Assembly (NCBI GenBank): GCA_037976565.1
Contig: CP137670.1
Coordinates: forward strand, 12,982,600-13,046,599
Direction of reading: 5' to 3'
Length of the DNA: 64,000 nt
Origin: Mesocentrotus franciscanus
Lineage: Eukaryota > Echinodermata > Echinoidea > Camarodonta > Strongylocentrotidae
Shown: positions 23,201-38,200 of the stretch, piece after piece
Numbering within the stretch: the stretch's first letter is position 1
How the letters are laid out: every line of letters begins with the position of its first letter
Program-made: the position numbers and the translations under genes
The notes under the pieces: generated by a model
What the model saw: only the letters and a program-made list of their open reading frames with translations
Told to the model about the DNA's origin: nothing
Databases searched by the model: none

Positions 23201-26200
23201 CGGTTCCGGCGTTGGTTCTCTCACTGGTTCCGGTGTTGGCTCTCGCACCGGTTCCGGTTCTCGTTCTTCCGTGTAATCTGTCTCTGTGTCTCCTACGGGT
23301 GGGGCAGATTCCACAACTGGAACGGTGGCTGCCTCTAGGAGTGGTTCTGGTTCGGGCTCAGGAAGGCTCACATCTGAATCTTCATCTCTATCTATAGGTG
23401 GACCCTGATTGTAAAGGTTATAAAAATATATCAAAAAGCAAAAGTTTTAAGAGTCATCATCACTGGCACATAATTTATGACAAACTTTGCCTTGGTATAG
23501 ACCAGGTTTGAAAACGCCCCCCTCTCAACAAATGAAATGGAAGCTCTTATTACCAATCATGTGAAAGAATATGTTTTGACTAATACGTGATGATACAAAT
23601 TTTGCTGGGAAACTGCCTACTAATTGATATATTTGGTAAATTATCACATTGCTCCGGCCTGAGTAGATAGATACTGGGCCAAATTTCTTATAAGTTTGAT
23701 GATTCCAGAACCTTGCAGTACACACCAATACTTATATATGCTAGATGATCAACCTTTTCTGATCGATTCCACAACGTTTCTTTCACAATGCAATCGCATG
23801 ACCAGAACTGGTCTATACCTTTAAGAATGATAATAGTGAGTATTTACACGTATAAACCGCCAGCTCAACATGACTAATGTTTTAAAGATGCAAAAGAAAA
23901 GTATTAACATGAAAATACAAAAGAAATGCGACTACTAGGAAATATACAAGTACCGGTAGATCTACTAGAAAGCGATTTTGAAAAGATGAATTTTTTGTGT
24001 GTTTTTAATGCAGCATACACTTCTCAAACATCATAATTCTTCTAGTACCTGTAGCCGCTAAACATGTACATTGAAGAAAAGACAGTTGGTGATCCAAAGA
24101 AAATTAATACCACTCTATTAATTTGAGATGGCTGTTACCAAGAACTTGGCTACATGTAGGTATTCGTTAGTAAATTTATGGCCCTGTTTCAGTCTTCTTT
24201 CTTTTTATTAAGTAGCAAGTTACATTGCACAAGTACAAGGTGCTGTGGTCTAGTGGATAAGTCACCTGACTGCAGATCACAAGGTACAGGGTTCAAGTCC
24301 CGCCTCGGCACTAATGTCCTTTGGCAAGATGTTAATCTACATTTGCCACTCTCCACCCAGGTGTAAATGGGTACCTATATGCTTGAGCGCTAGTTACTTT
24401 GGCAGCTCGGCTCCAACCAGGGTAATATGTGTACAGCACCATGAGCGTCAGAGCCTGGCGGATACCGGCGCTATATAAATATCCATATTATCATTATTAT
24501 TATTATAATTGATGTCAGCAGATGCAAGACGGTGGTATGTAATTTTCATTTTTTATTGCAATTTTTATTGCACTGCACCAGGATGTGAGACCCTAAACTT
24601 ATCCCTAACCCCAACCTTAACCCTAACCCTAATCCTAGCCCAAACCCTAAAGAGTTGCTCAGATATGAAGCAGTAAAATGCGTTTTTTTTTAAAGGATGC
24701 ATTAGTGTAATACACTTTACATTTCTGTATGTTATACACAGAGCTTAAAAAAATGTGTGCGCATAGAACCTTTGTTATGCACAGTTGCTCTTCATTTACT
24801 TTTAAAACACAGCAGCCTTTTTTTCTCCTGTAGTCCATTGCGTCAAATCTGAACAACCCTTAAGCCTAACCATGATCCTGACACATCGTTTGATGCATGT
24901 TGGGGTGTTCTGCAGTTAAACTTAGAGACGTTTTGCAGCAATGTTCATGTGCACCTTTGCTGTACAGGGCCAGCTGATCATGTATTTACTATGGACAATA
25001 CCAGGAATATATTAAGGCATTGTGCATGGTGAATACATCACCAGCTGGCCCTGCGTAGCTAAGGGGTGCAAGAACGCCATTACTGCGGAACGTCCTTAAG
25101 CCAACGTTACTTCACTCACCGGAACGCTTTCTTCCATAGTAACCTCCTCTGCCTGGACGACATCATCCTCCTCTACTTCTCTCCTCTCTACATCTTCTAT
25201 CTCGGCACCCGCCAACACTGCTGCAAACTGCTCATCCACCTCATCTTCCTCCTCTCTCTCCTCCCTTCTCTCTACCTCTGAGTACTGATGCTCCTCTTCC
25301 TCTTCCTCTTCTTGCCTTTCTGGGGCCGATTCCTGGTGCTCTTCTATGCTCGCCTCGATCACCTCATGACCGCCCATACCCTTGGCGTCCCCGTTCATGG
25401 GTGCCATCGATTCCAGATGGTCGCCGTTTAGCCGCGGCGAATCCTCCTTCACGCCACCCTCCGCCATACTCGCTTTTATCGTGATGCTGTTCTTTCGGCA
25501 GTATGCATCAAGTTCTCTGTCAACTACAAGCAGGCTGGTGGCGTTGCCGCCGGCCTTGATGCGGGCAACCACCTGTGTGTGTGTTTCACGTTCGATGTTG
25601 GTGCCATTGACTTCGATGACTCTGTCCCCTGTACGTACGCCGGCTATTTGGGCCGCTGATCCTACAAGGCAGGAAGAAACAGAGGATAATATTTAGAAAT
25701 TGGATGTGAGATGTGACATAACAAACTTGATTATTATCGATCTAGTGGTTACCTTCTGATAAACAAAAACGGATAATATTAGTTAGGAATCGGTGCGCGA
25801 TGAGGTAACATATTAAATGTGCATTTATTCATCTAGTATGTGATCCTCATGCTCTGGCAACCATTGCTAGGAAGTCAATTTCTTAGCTCCTACACTATCC
25901 AATTTCCTAACTGCCACCCTGGACCCAACTCTATGCCGAACCCTAACCCTAACCCTAAACATTCATGCACATGGTCTTTATGTACAGGTGCCTATAGTAC
26001 ATGTTTCAATGAGAAAACGTTTTGAAGGGAAACAACAAATGTGGTCTTTGTAGACAGGTGGTCACTAAAGCAGGTTTGACTGTTTGTTGTGTGTTTTTTT
26101 AATCAATGAACACAATATTTGAGTGAGGGGGAATGTGATCTTTACAGACAAGCGGTCTTTCTATACAGGTAGTCGCTAAGGCTGGTTTGAATGTGTAATC

Positions 26201-29200
26201 AAAGTTTTCATAGAAAAAGTACTAATATTTTGTGTAAATACCACACAAAGGCCAGAAAAACAAACGGTTCTATTAAACGAGGTATTAAATATCACTTTTC
26301 ATTTGTCAAAATACATCCCTCTCATATTTGTACGTGACCACTACATACACAATGTATGGAATGCCAACAGCTCATATCTCCCAAAGTAAACAGTTATCAG
26401 CAAAATGTCTGATTCATGTACGATTGTAGAACCCCAATTATTTGCCAGCCATTTATAACTTTTGCTAGGTACATGTAGGGCTAAGAATTATCGGGGCAAG
26501 TTATGCGGTGGCGAGGTCGTGCTGGGTGTATAATACACAGCATGCATTTAGTAATTTCTTGCTTTATAGTAGTGCAAAGTCAATAGGGAAACAGCTATCA
26601 ACCAACGCATAGTAAATACCTAGAGGTCTAAAGGCATGGGTGCTAAATGGTATAAGGTGTCTCAAAAAAAAGGTTTTGAATTGAGCTGAATTGAGCTGAC
26701 TTAAATAACCTTCGGAGGTACATCTACAGAGAGTACAAGACAATTAATTGATTGGTTTGTCTGATTTTTCTGCTTCTATTGAAAGTAAGTTGTTTTTGGA
26801 GTGGACTTGCCCTTTAAGGCCACCCTAGGGAAACAGGAAAATGGACCACTAGACAGGTTCTACCACATGTTTCTTCCTATTAAAGGTAATGCAAAGTTTT
26901 GGGAAAATTTGAAGATTGGAGATGGATAGGAATTCATTAAAATTTTGATATATTTGGATGCCCCTGTGGATGTATTATAAGCACTAGAAAATTTAGCCCT
27001 AAAACACTTCTGCTTTCAAGAAATTGAAAAATCAAAATTTACTGGTGCTCCAGGTAAATTTCAAATATTTCAAATAGCGCCTAAGGCCATTCCATGGTAC
27101 ATGTAGCTGCGACCATGAAAATCAAAGAGTATTAAGTTCTGATGTATAATTTCCAAACAGGAATAGCAAATCGCTCGATTGTAGTTAAGAAACATTGTTT
27201 TAAAGCTAAAGTAATATCAATCTTGAGAGGGAGCTATACAACATAAAGAGTTTGTTATTTAAAATGTCATCACTTTAGACTCGATTTCAACCGTGACAAC
27301 GATCATTGGATATTGTAAAATCACATATATGCTTCCAATATGTTCATTTGAACCAAATTCATGACCCCATACCAAAACTTTGTATCACCTATAAAGGGAG
27401 ACGGTAACATGGCCACTATAGAGAGTAGGCCGCTAAGGCAGATTAGACTGTATAAAGTCATTTTACAATACACAGAGTCGTTTTAGTTTCACACTATTGC
27501 TGGTTTCGCTTCTTAAGTTCTTTTCAATCAGGCCACAACAAGCGCTGACTAAATATAACTAACTGACTCATTTATGTTCCATCATCTATATCAATTAAGA
27601 ATGATAAGACAAGCAATAAATTTTAATGACTATATAAGAAATTTCTTTTTGATAAATTCTAATAACTTTGTCAATGTTCATGCAATGTTTCCTCCTTCTT
27701 TTCTCTATTTTCTTTATCTTCCCCCTTTTTTTCTTGATTTTATTTAAATTATGCACCAAAGTTATTGTTATTTTGTATATTTTGTGAGGATAATTTTGAA
27801 CAAGCCATTCATGTGCTTCTCATCACACTCCCACTTCAAATATCTTATTATTTATGTTTGCATGTTAAAGATCATATAATATTCTTTTTATCTTTGACAT
27901 GGAAATAAATAAATGAAATGAAATGAAACTTTTGTAATTTTTTTCTGGACACCCTGTACGATTAGACTTTGCACTACATAAAGCATGTACAGGTACAAAC
28001 ATGTGGGCAGTCAAAATTCATGCAGGTTTTTTTTAACCCCTCTTTTGTGCCGTTTAGTGTGTGAAATTATCTGAATAAGATTTGCTGCAATGCACAAACA
28101 TTTTATTCTCTTCAATCATTCATTTGACATAAAGACTTGAATATATTTGTCACATCAAAGTTCACGTCTAAAAAGCTGTGCCCACTTTTTGTGTCAAGGT
28201 TTCCTACATTGTACTGTATTTCTCTTGAACTATAGATAATGTAGCAATGTTTGCAGCATAACATCCCACACATGTAGTTTTTAACTTTAAGTTACAAAAT
28301 GTACAGTATAGCTAAAGCTCAAAGTTTTAAACAATGACCCCCTAACAACAACTTGGGTTGACACGGGACCCAAACAACAAATTTTCAAAGTTGTAAACTA
28401 CAAGCTCAGCAAGTATTTACCCCGGTAATTGTTACAAATTGTACAAGTTAGTGAAACCTCACAATAAGCGAGTTCATAAATAGCTTCGGAACGCATGACC
28501 CCAAAATATCCACAGATCTTTTACACGATGGATACGGCCCACTTGTGCATTTTAGAATAATCCCTGCCGAAGTGATGGAGGTGCTTAATGAATACCTTTT
28601 GTTTGCCTCTTGAGAAGAATACTTCCACCTGTGTATCAGATAAATGTACTGTCGGTGCATAAATGAATACTGATTACATATATCTGTAAAGCGCTTTGAG
28701 AGGGCCTTCGGTCCTGAAAAGCGCTATATACATGTACATGTAAGAACTAGCTATTATTATTATTATTACATAACTTTCATGAGCACGATACCAGTATTCG
28801 TCTTTATCTGCCCATGCGCAAACCCTAATTACGAACTCGCTTATTACTTGAGTCAGCAGTCAGTACGGAACAAAACTTCAAGTGAGGATCCCCTATAACG
28901 CATACGGTAGTTACGATGTCTCGTGGATCAAAAACTGAGTTTTAAAACCACAAGTGTATTCATAACGAAAGCATAATTAGATCCTTAATTGCAAGATAAC
29001 TTCAAAGTTTAAAACCTCAAATGAAACCAATGCAAGAATACACCAGGGCTCAGTTGCATAACTTATGATACCATTGATAGTAACTTATGATACCATTGAT
29101 GGTAACTTATGATACCACTGTTGGTAACTTATGATACCATCGAAGGTAACTTATACCATTTATGGTAACTTATGATACCATTGGTGGTAACTTAAGATAC

Positions 29201-32200
29201 CATTGATGGTAACTTATGATACCATTGATGGTAACTTATGATGCCATTGATGGTAACTTATGATGCCATTGAACTACATGTACTTGATGTACATGTATAT
29301 GATGCCATTGATGGTATCTTATGATACCACTAATGGTAACTTATGATACCATTGATGGTAACTTTGCCATTGATGGTAACTTCCATGGAAATCTGGATTT
29401 GAGTGGCTATTCAGTGATGTTGCCATGGTAAACTATTGATATTGATTGGAAAGTTACCAGGCATCAGTGGGAAGTTTTATATGCAACAGGCCCAGATGGT
29501 GGACTGTACAGTGTACAGTATAACTTGTTGTTTTGTTTGTTATACCTGACTGCTATTAAAGAAAGCATGTGGACACTTGTGAGTCAGCAGCCAGGGGACC
29601 CACGGCTTAAAAGTCCTCTCCGAGTGACTTGATAATGAGGATTAACGCCTTACCAAAGGGCACTAGCACATCAAGTTGGTTCGAACCCAGGACCTCCTGA
29701 TTACGAGACCACTGCTCTACCGACTGCTACTGCTCACTGAGTGAACCTACATGTAGCTACTGACGGTACTGTCTGTTCTCTTTGCTCTCGTCAGTAATCA
29801 ACAAAGTCTACCCTTTTCCAGTGAACTGTGGTGATGTGAGTGGGTCCATTGTAATAAAAATGTAATTTGACACCAATCCGAAGGTAACGAAGCAGTAATG
29901 ACCAAGGCCTGAACTTCTCTTCAACAATATTCTATTGTAGTTAATCTCCAAGTGGGAACACAGCCCTTCCAGCATGCAATGAATATTGTTTGACTTGTAT
30001 CATGTTGCACTGACTCTTGTCATGAATACCAGCCTCGCAATGGGCTGTTCCCACTCAAAATTAATTCATTCTGAAATCGTACTAATTACCTGTACTTTTC
30101 AACAACGTTCCATTGTAGTTTATATTCACCAGGTGAGAACAAAGCCCTTCCAGCATGCAATGAATACTGTTTGACTTGTATCATGTTGCACTGACTCTTG
30201 TCATGAATACAAGCTTTGCAATGGGCTGTTCACACTCAAAATTACTCAATCCCATTAAAGTCGTACTGATAATCTAACCTGCCTACACATACACTGTATA
30301 ATGGCCACCCTGTAAATAGATAAAACAAATGGCCACTCTAGGTAGGTGGTCTTTGTAGACAGGTTGTGCTATAGGCCTGCATCTACATGTACAGTATATA
30401 GGGAGAATATGGGCAGGTGACCACTCTAGACAGTCGGCCTTTATAGAGAGGTGGCCACTGTAACAGTTTTGACTTTACTATTACATACATATCCCTCCAT
30501 GACAAAAAACCATCAGGGACAGTCTGAACACAGTCCCTGTGTACATGTAACCTTGTTCAATTTGTGCAGGGCCCTCACTCAGGGATAGAGGCAACCCTGC
30601 TTTTAAAAATAAAAACTGTAAATAAATAAATAACAATAAATATCCTGTTTCGAGTCGTGAGAAGTGTCAATTTATGACATGACGAGTCATAAACTGAATG
30701 TAGGGGTGTGTTTAATATAGAATGCGTTTTTAATTTCACCACTTTGTCTATAGAGGGCCAAAAAGACGTTAACTCGTATACTTTAATACAGAGTTATTGC
30801 CTTTCTGGCTCTCAACAGACTTCATTCATTCATCCATTCCTAAAGTGCACAGTAGGCCTATACATTGTACATGTATGTATTACGGTGCAAATAAGTTGTG
30901 TGGTCTATTTTGGTCTAAACAAGTCCTTGGTCTAAATAAGTCTGTGGTCTAAATAAGTCTGTGGTCTAAATGGGATGTTGTATTAATGTATTTATGTAAA
31001 TGTAAATTATTTGTGTAGCATACAATTTACAGTGTAGGCATATATCATACAGTATACATGTATGTATGTATGTATGTATGTACAGTATGTTGGCAATATA
31101 ACCACAATCCCACTATTTTTGAAGGCCACATTATTTATTTGTCTTTTGTTTTCTTTTTTTACCAAGATCAAATAACCTGTCACCAAATACAGTGTACCTC
31201 GTTTTTATTTCCGGTAGCTTATTTTGTACATTTACACATACATGTATATGTATGCAACATGTAGCGCAAAGATTGACGAATGTAGGTGAATAAAAAAACT
31301 ATCATGGATTGTTTGAAACATAAAATTGAAATGTCAGATGCATAAGACTAACTCTATGCTTACAATTCCTCTTTCTCTCTCTCTCATAATCACTTTACCC
31401 GGCCCCCCCCCCCTTCAAAGTGGGCTAAACCATGCTTATTTTATACATGTCGGCAATGAATATTGACTGCACCCTAATTCAATGCATTCACAAATGGCAC
31501 AATGCAAATGATTACATCAATCATTTGAAAAAATGGTTACGTGGGCATTCCTCTTAATACCGGTATTTTTTTCAGATTCATGTGTATAATCTTGCACAAA
31601 AGAAGTCTAAATTTCAAGTCGAAGAGCAAATATACACACCTCTGTATAAACAAATCAAGTTCAAAGTTTAAGGGATTTCAAAAAAGGCTATTCATTTTAT
31701 CTCTTGCAGTTGATCATCATCTTCAAGATACACAGGGACTTTTTTTAACCCTTACAGTGCAAGACCAACGTACATGTAGGCCCTCTATATACATACATGT
31801 ACATGTACATTACCTACAGAAATTCACGGGGTTCAGGCGTTGAAAATTTGAATACTCATTTCCTTCTCTCTTCCTCTCTTCTCCTTCTCCTTCTCCTTCT
31901 TCTACTGCTTTTTACTATGCCTTTTCCTTCTTCTCTTTTCATTTTCTTTTCCTCCTTCTCTTCTCTTCTCTTCTCTTCTCTCCTCTCTTCTTCTTCTCCT
32001 TCCCCATCTTCTTCTCCTTCTCATTCTCCTTCTCCTTCTTCTCCTTCTTCTACTTGTTGTTGTTGTTGTTGTTGTTCTTCTTCTTCTTCTCCTCCTCCTC
32101 TATCTTTTCTTCCTCTTCCTCTTCCTCCTCCTCTTTCTCCTCCCCTCCCCCTCCTCCTCCTCCTCCTCCTCCTCCTATTCCTCTTCCTCTTCCTCTTCCT

Positions 32201-35200
32201 CTTCCTCTTCCTCTTCCTTTTCCTTTTCCCCTTCCTCCTCCTCCTCCTTCTCTTCTTCCTCTTCTTCCTTCATTCTTGATTTCATTATCATAACATATCA
32301 AAGTTCATCTACCATATCATGGTGGTAAAAAAATGCACCAAAAAAGGTGCTCCTTGCATCCCACTTGGCACCATGCTCATGTAGCACTTACAAATATATT
32401 AATTAACTTCAAGATTAAAAATTGAATGTTACCTACATGCAGGGATCATCTCCCTGCTACATATATGTATGCTATGGTACTGTACAAATAAGTTGGGCAC
32501 AAAACACCTCCAAAGGGAATTATCATCAGATTACAAATATATATATTTTTTATGGGGTAATAAAATCAAGTTTTACTGACATTCTTTGACGTGATTGCTA
32601 CCGACAGCATAGAAAGGATTAGGTCTATGGAACATGCCCTGTATATCTTATCACAAATCTACAGTAAATACAGACATCATCAAATGTTACAATCATGTTT
32701 TCAATGTACACAAAGCCATTTGAACAGTACATCTACATACAGTATATGCTCCAAATACATGTACTTCAAATACATGTACTTCTTATCAATTGATTTGTTT
32801 GCCTTTACACAACTCTGCGCTTGCAATTAATCGCGATAAGGAAATAATTACATGTACTGCGTATGTGTAGTTATAATACATGTACATCCCCCCAAATCAA
32901 AGATGGGAAATATTACAGGAACCATATTGTCAAGTGGGTCTTACCATCAAGTATCAAACTTCACCCCAAAAAAAAAAGTATCCAATTTCACGAGGAAGCA
33001 GTTGACAATTACAGTAGTGTCATCTTTCTTCTTTGTTCTGGTTTTGTTTTGTTTTTGTTATATTTTCATATTTTTCATCAAAATCTTGAACATTTCTGAA
33101 ATTCACTGATACCCTGTATTAAATATTCATCAATTTTATCAATTTGATTGTCTATATATTTATTCATTTATTTAAGGGTGTATTAATGTAATAAGTTAAT
33201 TAGTTATTTTAAGTTAATTAACTATTGAATCAATCACTTATGCACAGTATCTATTCTTTCAGTCATTCATTCTTTAACTATTTTTTAATTTCTTCATTTA
33301 TTTATTCAATTATTCATTTATTGATTTACTGCATTTACAATTTTGTTTTTAACTTACTTACATGTACATGTTCATACTTACTTTAACTTCTTGTTTAGTA
33401 TAAAATTATGTATTCATGTATTTATATATTTATATGGTTATATTTACAGTATACAGTTAATAACAGAATTATTCATACCCTTACAAAAACAAATAATTTC
33501 TTGCAGCATGTGAAAAATTAATTTGTCCCAATTCATGTTTTTTGAGAATGAGACATACTGTATTATAGCTTTAATCAAATAGTATTCAACAAAGGCCTCT
33601 ATTCAACTACATTCTTGAGTTACAAACAACACAAAAACAAACAAATTTACAACGTGTATGAATGATTTAGTTGTAAACTGTATGCACACATATTTCTTCA
33701 TCCATTCATTCATTGCATTTATAGCATAAATATCAAAATCATCAACATCATGTCTGGTTGGCCTTTCTCCTTTAAACTAACAAAACAACAACAATGTACT
33801 AGGGGTATGAATAACTTTGTTAACTGTATATTATACAATTTCTTCATCCATTCACATACATTCATTGCATTTGCATTTACAGTGTATATTAAAATCATCA
33901 TCATGTCTGGTTGGCCTTTCCCCTTTAAACTAATTGCATGCTGGTCTTTGATTATGCCCAATATGATTAATTGGAATGCATATTAAAGCCTATTCATTAC
34001 GAGCTTCAAGAGTTTCAAATGGCTTTCGGTAGAATGACGTCCCCATGGAATGTAATTTACAGTCATTACTGCTCATACCGTGATACTAATTTGAATGGAA
34101 GGGGGGGGGTAGACCCTACATGTAGGGTTTATTTATACAGATAAAGTTGAGTTCTGGTCATGCGATCGCATTGTGAAAGAAGCGGTGTGGAATTGATCAG
34201 CAAAAGTTGATCATGTATCATATATAAACTAGCATATATACATGTACATGTAAGTATTGGTGTATACTGCAAGGTTCTGGAATCATGAAAATGATAAGAA
34301 ATCTGGCCCAGTCTTGGTAAAAGTAACAAGCACTGTACACAGAAAGATGTATATGGGACTACACAAACATGTGGCATAAAATTGTGGTTCTCATTATTAA
34401 TTAAGCTGATACATGTTATATTTAGAATATTAAGGCATTTGAAGAGCCATGCTTTTCAGGGAACCTTTTTTTTTCTCTGATGTTCTTCCACACTTGCATA
34501 ATAACAATGAAAACGTTCACAAATTATTTTTCACCTCTCCCCAGAACTCAACCATATACATGTAGACCAGTTTTGGAAACGCCCCCCTCTCAAAAAATGA
34601 AATGGAAGCTCTCATTACCAATCATGTGAAAGAATATGTTTTGACTATTAAATACGTGATGATACAAATTTTGCCGGGAAACCGCCTATTAATTGATATA
34701 CTTGGTAAATTATCATATCTATCCGGACGGGATTATAGGGTAGTCCCATATACATCTTTCTGTGTACAGTGCTTGTAACTTTACCAAGACTGGGCCAAAT
34801 TTCTTATCATTTTGATGATTCCAGAACCTACAGTACACACCAATACTTACATGTACAGTATATGCTAGATGATCAACCTTTTCTGATCGATTCCACAACG
34901 TTTCTTTCACAATTATTCAATCGCATGACCAGAACTGGTCTATACCTTTAAATAGAGGTCATTCACTACATAATACACAGATAGGCATACAGTGTACAAA
35001 GACCGCTATTGTGTCCCGCCCTAAAACAAACAAGGAATTACCACCTCCACAATGCATCCAGGGCCAGAAGAGTGTTAACTCTGTGTTAAAGGCACATTGT
35101 TTAACAATGTTTCCAGTTTTACAAATCTGAGGGTGCGTTTATCATCCAATTTTTTGCCTAGAATCAGCGTTTCCAAACGTCTTTCAGGCAAATTTTTAAG

Positions 35201-38200
35201 GTGATAAAGGTAAAGCCTTTTTCAAACGTCTTTAGATATGGGCATATTGTAACGCCGAAAAAGGTGCGTTTTGAATGTGACATACAGCCAGAATCACGTT
35301 TCTGAGACATGATAAACGCAAGACTGTTTTGAACCCCACATACAAATCGGACATTCCCAGGCTAATCTGCTTCCCGGGTCAAACGGCGCAAAGCAGCTGC
35401 GCAGAGACAAGGCCTTGATTTTGAATCGTGAAGAGACGATAAACGCGACATCCTGAAAATCACGTTCGTATAGTGGGGTTTGATATGTACATATAGAAAC
35501 GCTGATTCTGAGTGGCAAGGCACGGTAAACGCACCCATAGATGCATGGCCCTACGTGTTATCAGTGTCTGTGATATGGTGTGATATTGAAGCCCCAAAAA
35601 AAATGCACTTCAAAATGATCATGAAGCGCTTCAAAAAAGTAAAAATCTTTGAGTGACCGGTTTTAGCATACTCATTTTCCCCAATAGACTGTAGTGTTAT
35701 AAAAAAAAAGCTGTTCAAAACCACGGTTTCTGAACTTTCAAATTCCAATCATAAATATCTTGATAATCAGACAGGCGATCGGCTAGTAAAAGTCATGGGA
35801 TTCCTGACTGACCTAAAGGTTTATAGTTATGATTGCATCATGAGCTAAATCCAGGATTTTGTTTAGAATCTGAGGCAAAGATACCCAATCCCTTTAAGGT
35901 ATATGAGTTAATGCCCTTCTGGCTCCAAACGGAAGATTTGCAAGTACCGGTACACCCTGGCACAAGTAGACATCATGCAGAAGCAGAGCGTTACTTACCA
36001 CGATTTTACAGTAGCCCTACTTCATCATGATAGACACCCTGTGTTTACACTGATAAGATTTCAGGGTGTATCAAAATTGCAGAATAAAATACAAAGTCTA
36101 TTTTATATTCTATCCTGACCTCCCACTATTGTATTGACAAAACCCTATTTGTTTTTGATAATATCCTCTTGACTAGGAAACACACAGTTGTTATGAAGTG
36201 GGACACATGTACTAAAATCCCCTACTGAGGAAATTAGTTTACATAGTGGAAATGAAAAAATGTGAAGGAACTCTGGATAAAAATGAAGGCCAGCTACCGG
36301 TATACTACATGTAGTACTATACTATCCCCATATTAGGCACATTTACACAGCCATAAAAACGTTTCGAAATACCATATTTTGGGGAGGATCACCATTGAGA
36401 ACGTGACATATTAAAGTAAGTATTCAACAAAGGCCCTAATTCAACCAGTCCACCTTTCATTCTTGAGTTACCAAAAAAAGAATCCCAAAAACATGAAATT
36501 TACAAGGGGTTTGAATAATGAAGCTGTATACAGTAGCTGGTCTAATCATTTTTAGGCATGCAATGTAATAAATAAAATTACAGAAGACCAGTTAGGCCCT
36601 AATATAAATCGATGGTGTTCTGTAATTAATTTACCGAATCTGTGAAGTTTAATACCATTAAAAGTCTTTTGACCCCACAGAAAAGGTGAATATGTACAGA
36701 ATGCATGGTACTGTATGAGCTTCTGGTATCCTAAGGGTTAAATACTGAATCCTCTTCCAGTTGATGGGCTGGGACTCCAACCATGATCAAACTATAATCA
36801 GCCCATAACCAGATTGGATTTCCTGGCTTGATTTCCTGTTCATTTTCGGCCCGCCCTTCTTCCCATCTCCGCAGACGGGTTCTAAAATCTAAAATGACAA
36901 AGGGCCTGTCCTCATCAGCTCAAGATTGCCAAATAACCCGGCTATTTTTACTACTGTATGTCCCGATCACAGATTATCCAGCTAATCTGCGTCTTCATCA
37001 GCCCGCAGTTGCAATTAGCGGGATATTTGGTCAAGATGATCATCCCAAGATATCTTGGGCTAGTTTGCAAAATATCCCGCTATTTGTCCGGTGCGTCTTC
37101 ACCAGTCCGAAGACTCGCACTATGCGCGAACGCTGAGCAAAATATCTCGAGCTAATTTCTCGAGCTGATGAAGACGCAATTTGTAACTTCAGGCTTATTT
37201 CCCAAGTCAGAAATAGCGGGCTATTTGGCAATCTCGAGCTGATGAAGACATACCTAGAGAACGCATCTCCGTAGGCAGACGATTGTAATAAAGATATAGT
37301 GTTAGTTTCGGGCTTCTGGCCACGTAAAAGTACACCCAGACGTGGAGTGTCTGGACAGGTTATGTATCCAGACAGTTGAATTAATTTTTAAACTGCAATT
37401 TGAAGAAGCTTACAAGCAATATTTCATAAATCTTCTAAGACTTATGTTGGAATAAATTATAAAGGACAAATATTCATGATGGTTAATGATAATTGATGAA
37501 TATTTTACATGTATGTTCAATCTGGAAGCAAAAAGTGTTTATGTTTGTTCATGCAGTGTCCGGACATCCAACCACCCATCATACTGAGAGAAACTGTCTG
37601 GACTTGAAAAGCTTGATCATGTACACATACACAGTGAACATACAGCAGGAATTACTATACATGTATACAGGCGCAGCGGAGCACCCCAATTACCGAGCGA
37701 TCGACTCTCGTCCAGTAAACATCATTTGCATAAAATAAACAATTGTGTACCGATTGATGCGAAAAAAAGTAAACAAATTTCGAAGGCAAATTCTTCATTA
37801 ATGTGATGAATATCAGCAATCAAAGCTACTAAATCGATTATTTAAAAATTGGCAAGACACTCATGTGTATAACAAAAGTTATTGATGCACCGAAAATGTG
37901 AAATTTAAGGGATAATTTTGACGAACAAAACGAAAAAATGAGATACGAAATCACCGTAAAATTCACCATTTTTCGAGACCGCCAAGAATTGCCTCATATG
38001 AACAGAAAAGAAATTTAATAATCTCAATCCTTCTGAAATATCTCTTTTATAGTTGCTGGATAGGGTAGAGTCAGAGAAAACATACCCCAACGTCCGAATC
38101 TCATCGAACAAAAACAAGCCTTCGTGTGCGCAAAATGTTATGACCAGTCCTATTCATTCAAATATGTGTTATGTCAGGGAAACCTCGCGTGTGCCTGGGT

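Noticed and set aside
24237..24310. Functional tRNA gene
   Set aside because: A and B boxes are visible, but the cloverleaf is degenerate and it continues into a SINE body and tail shared with other copies.
24600..25962. Telomere at or near this locus
   Set aside because: CCCTAA tracts are short, degenerate and interstitial, with single-copy gene sequence on both sides.
29046..29380. CRISPR-like array
   Set aside because: The repeats are contiguous 22-bp tandem units without unique spacers, inside a eukaryotic transposon.
36828..37136. 102-codon frame
   Set aside because: Mostly within the GCCTGTCCTCATCAGCTC MITE.
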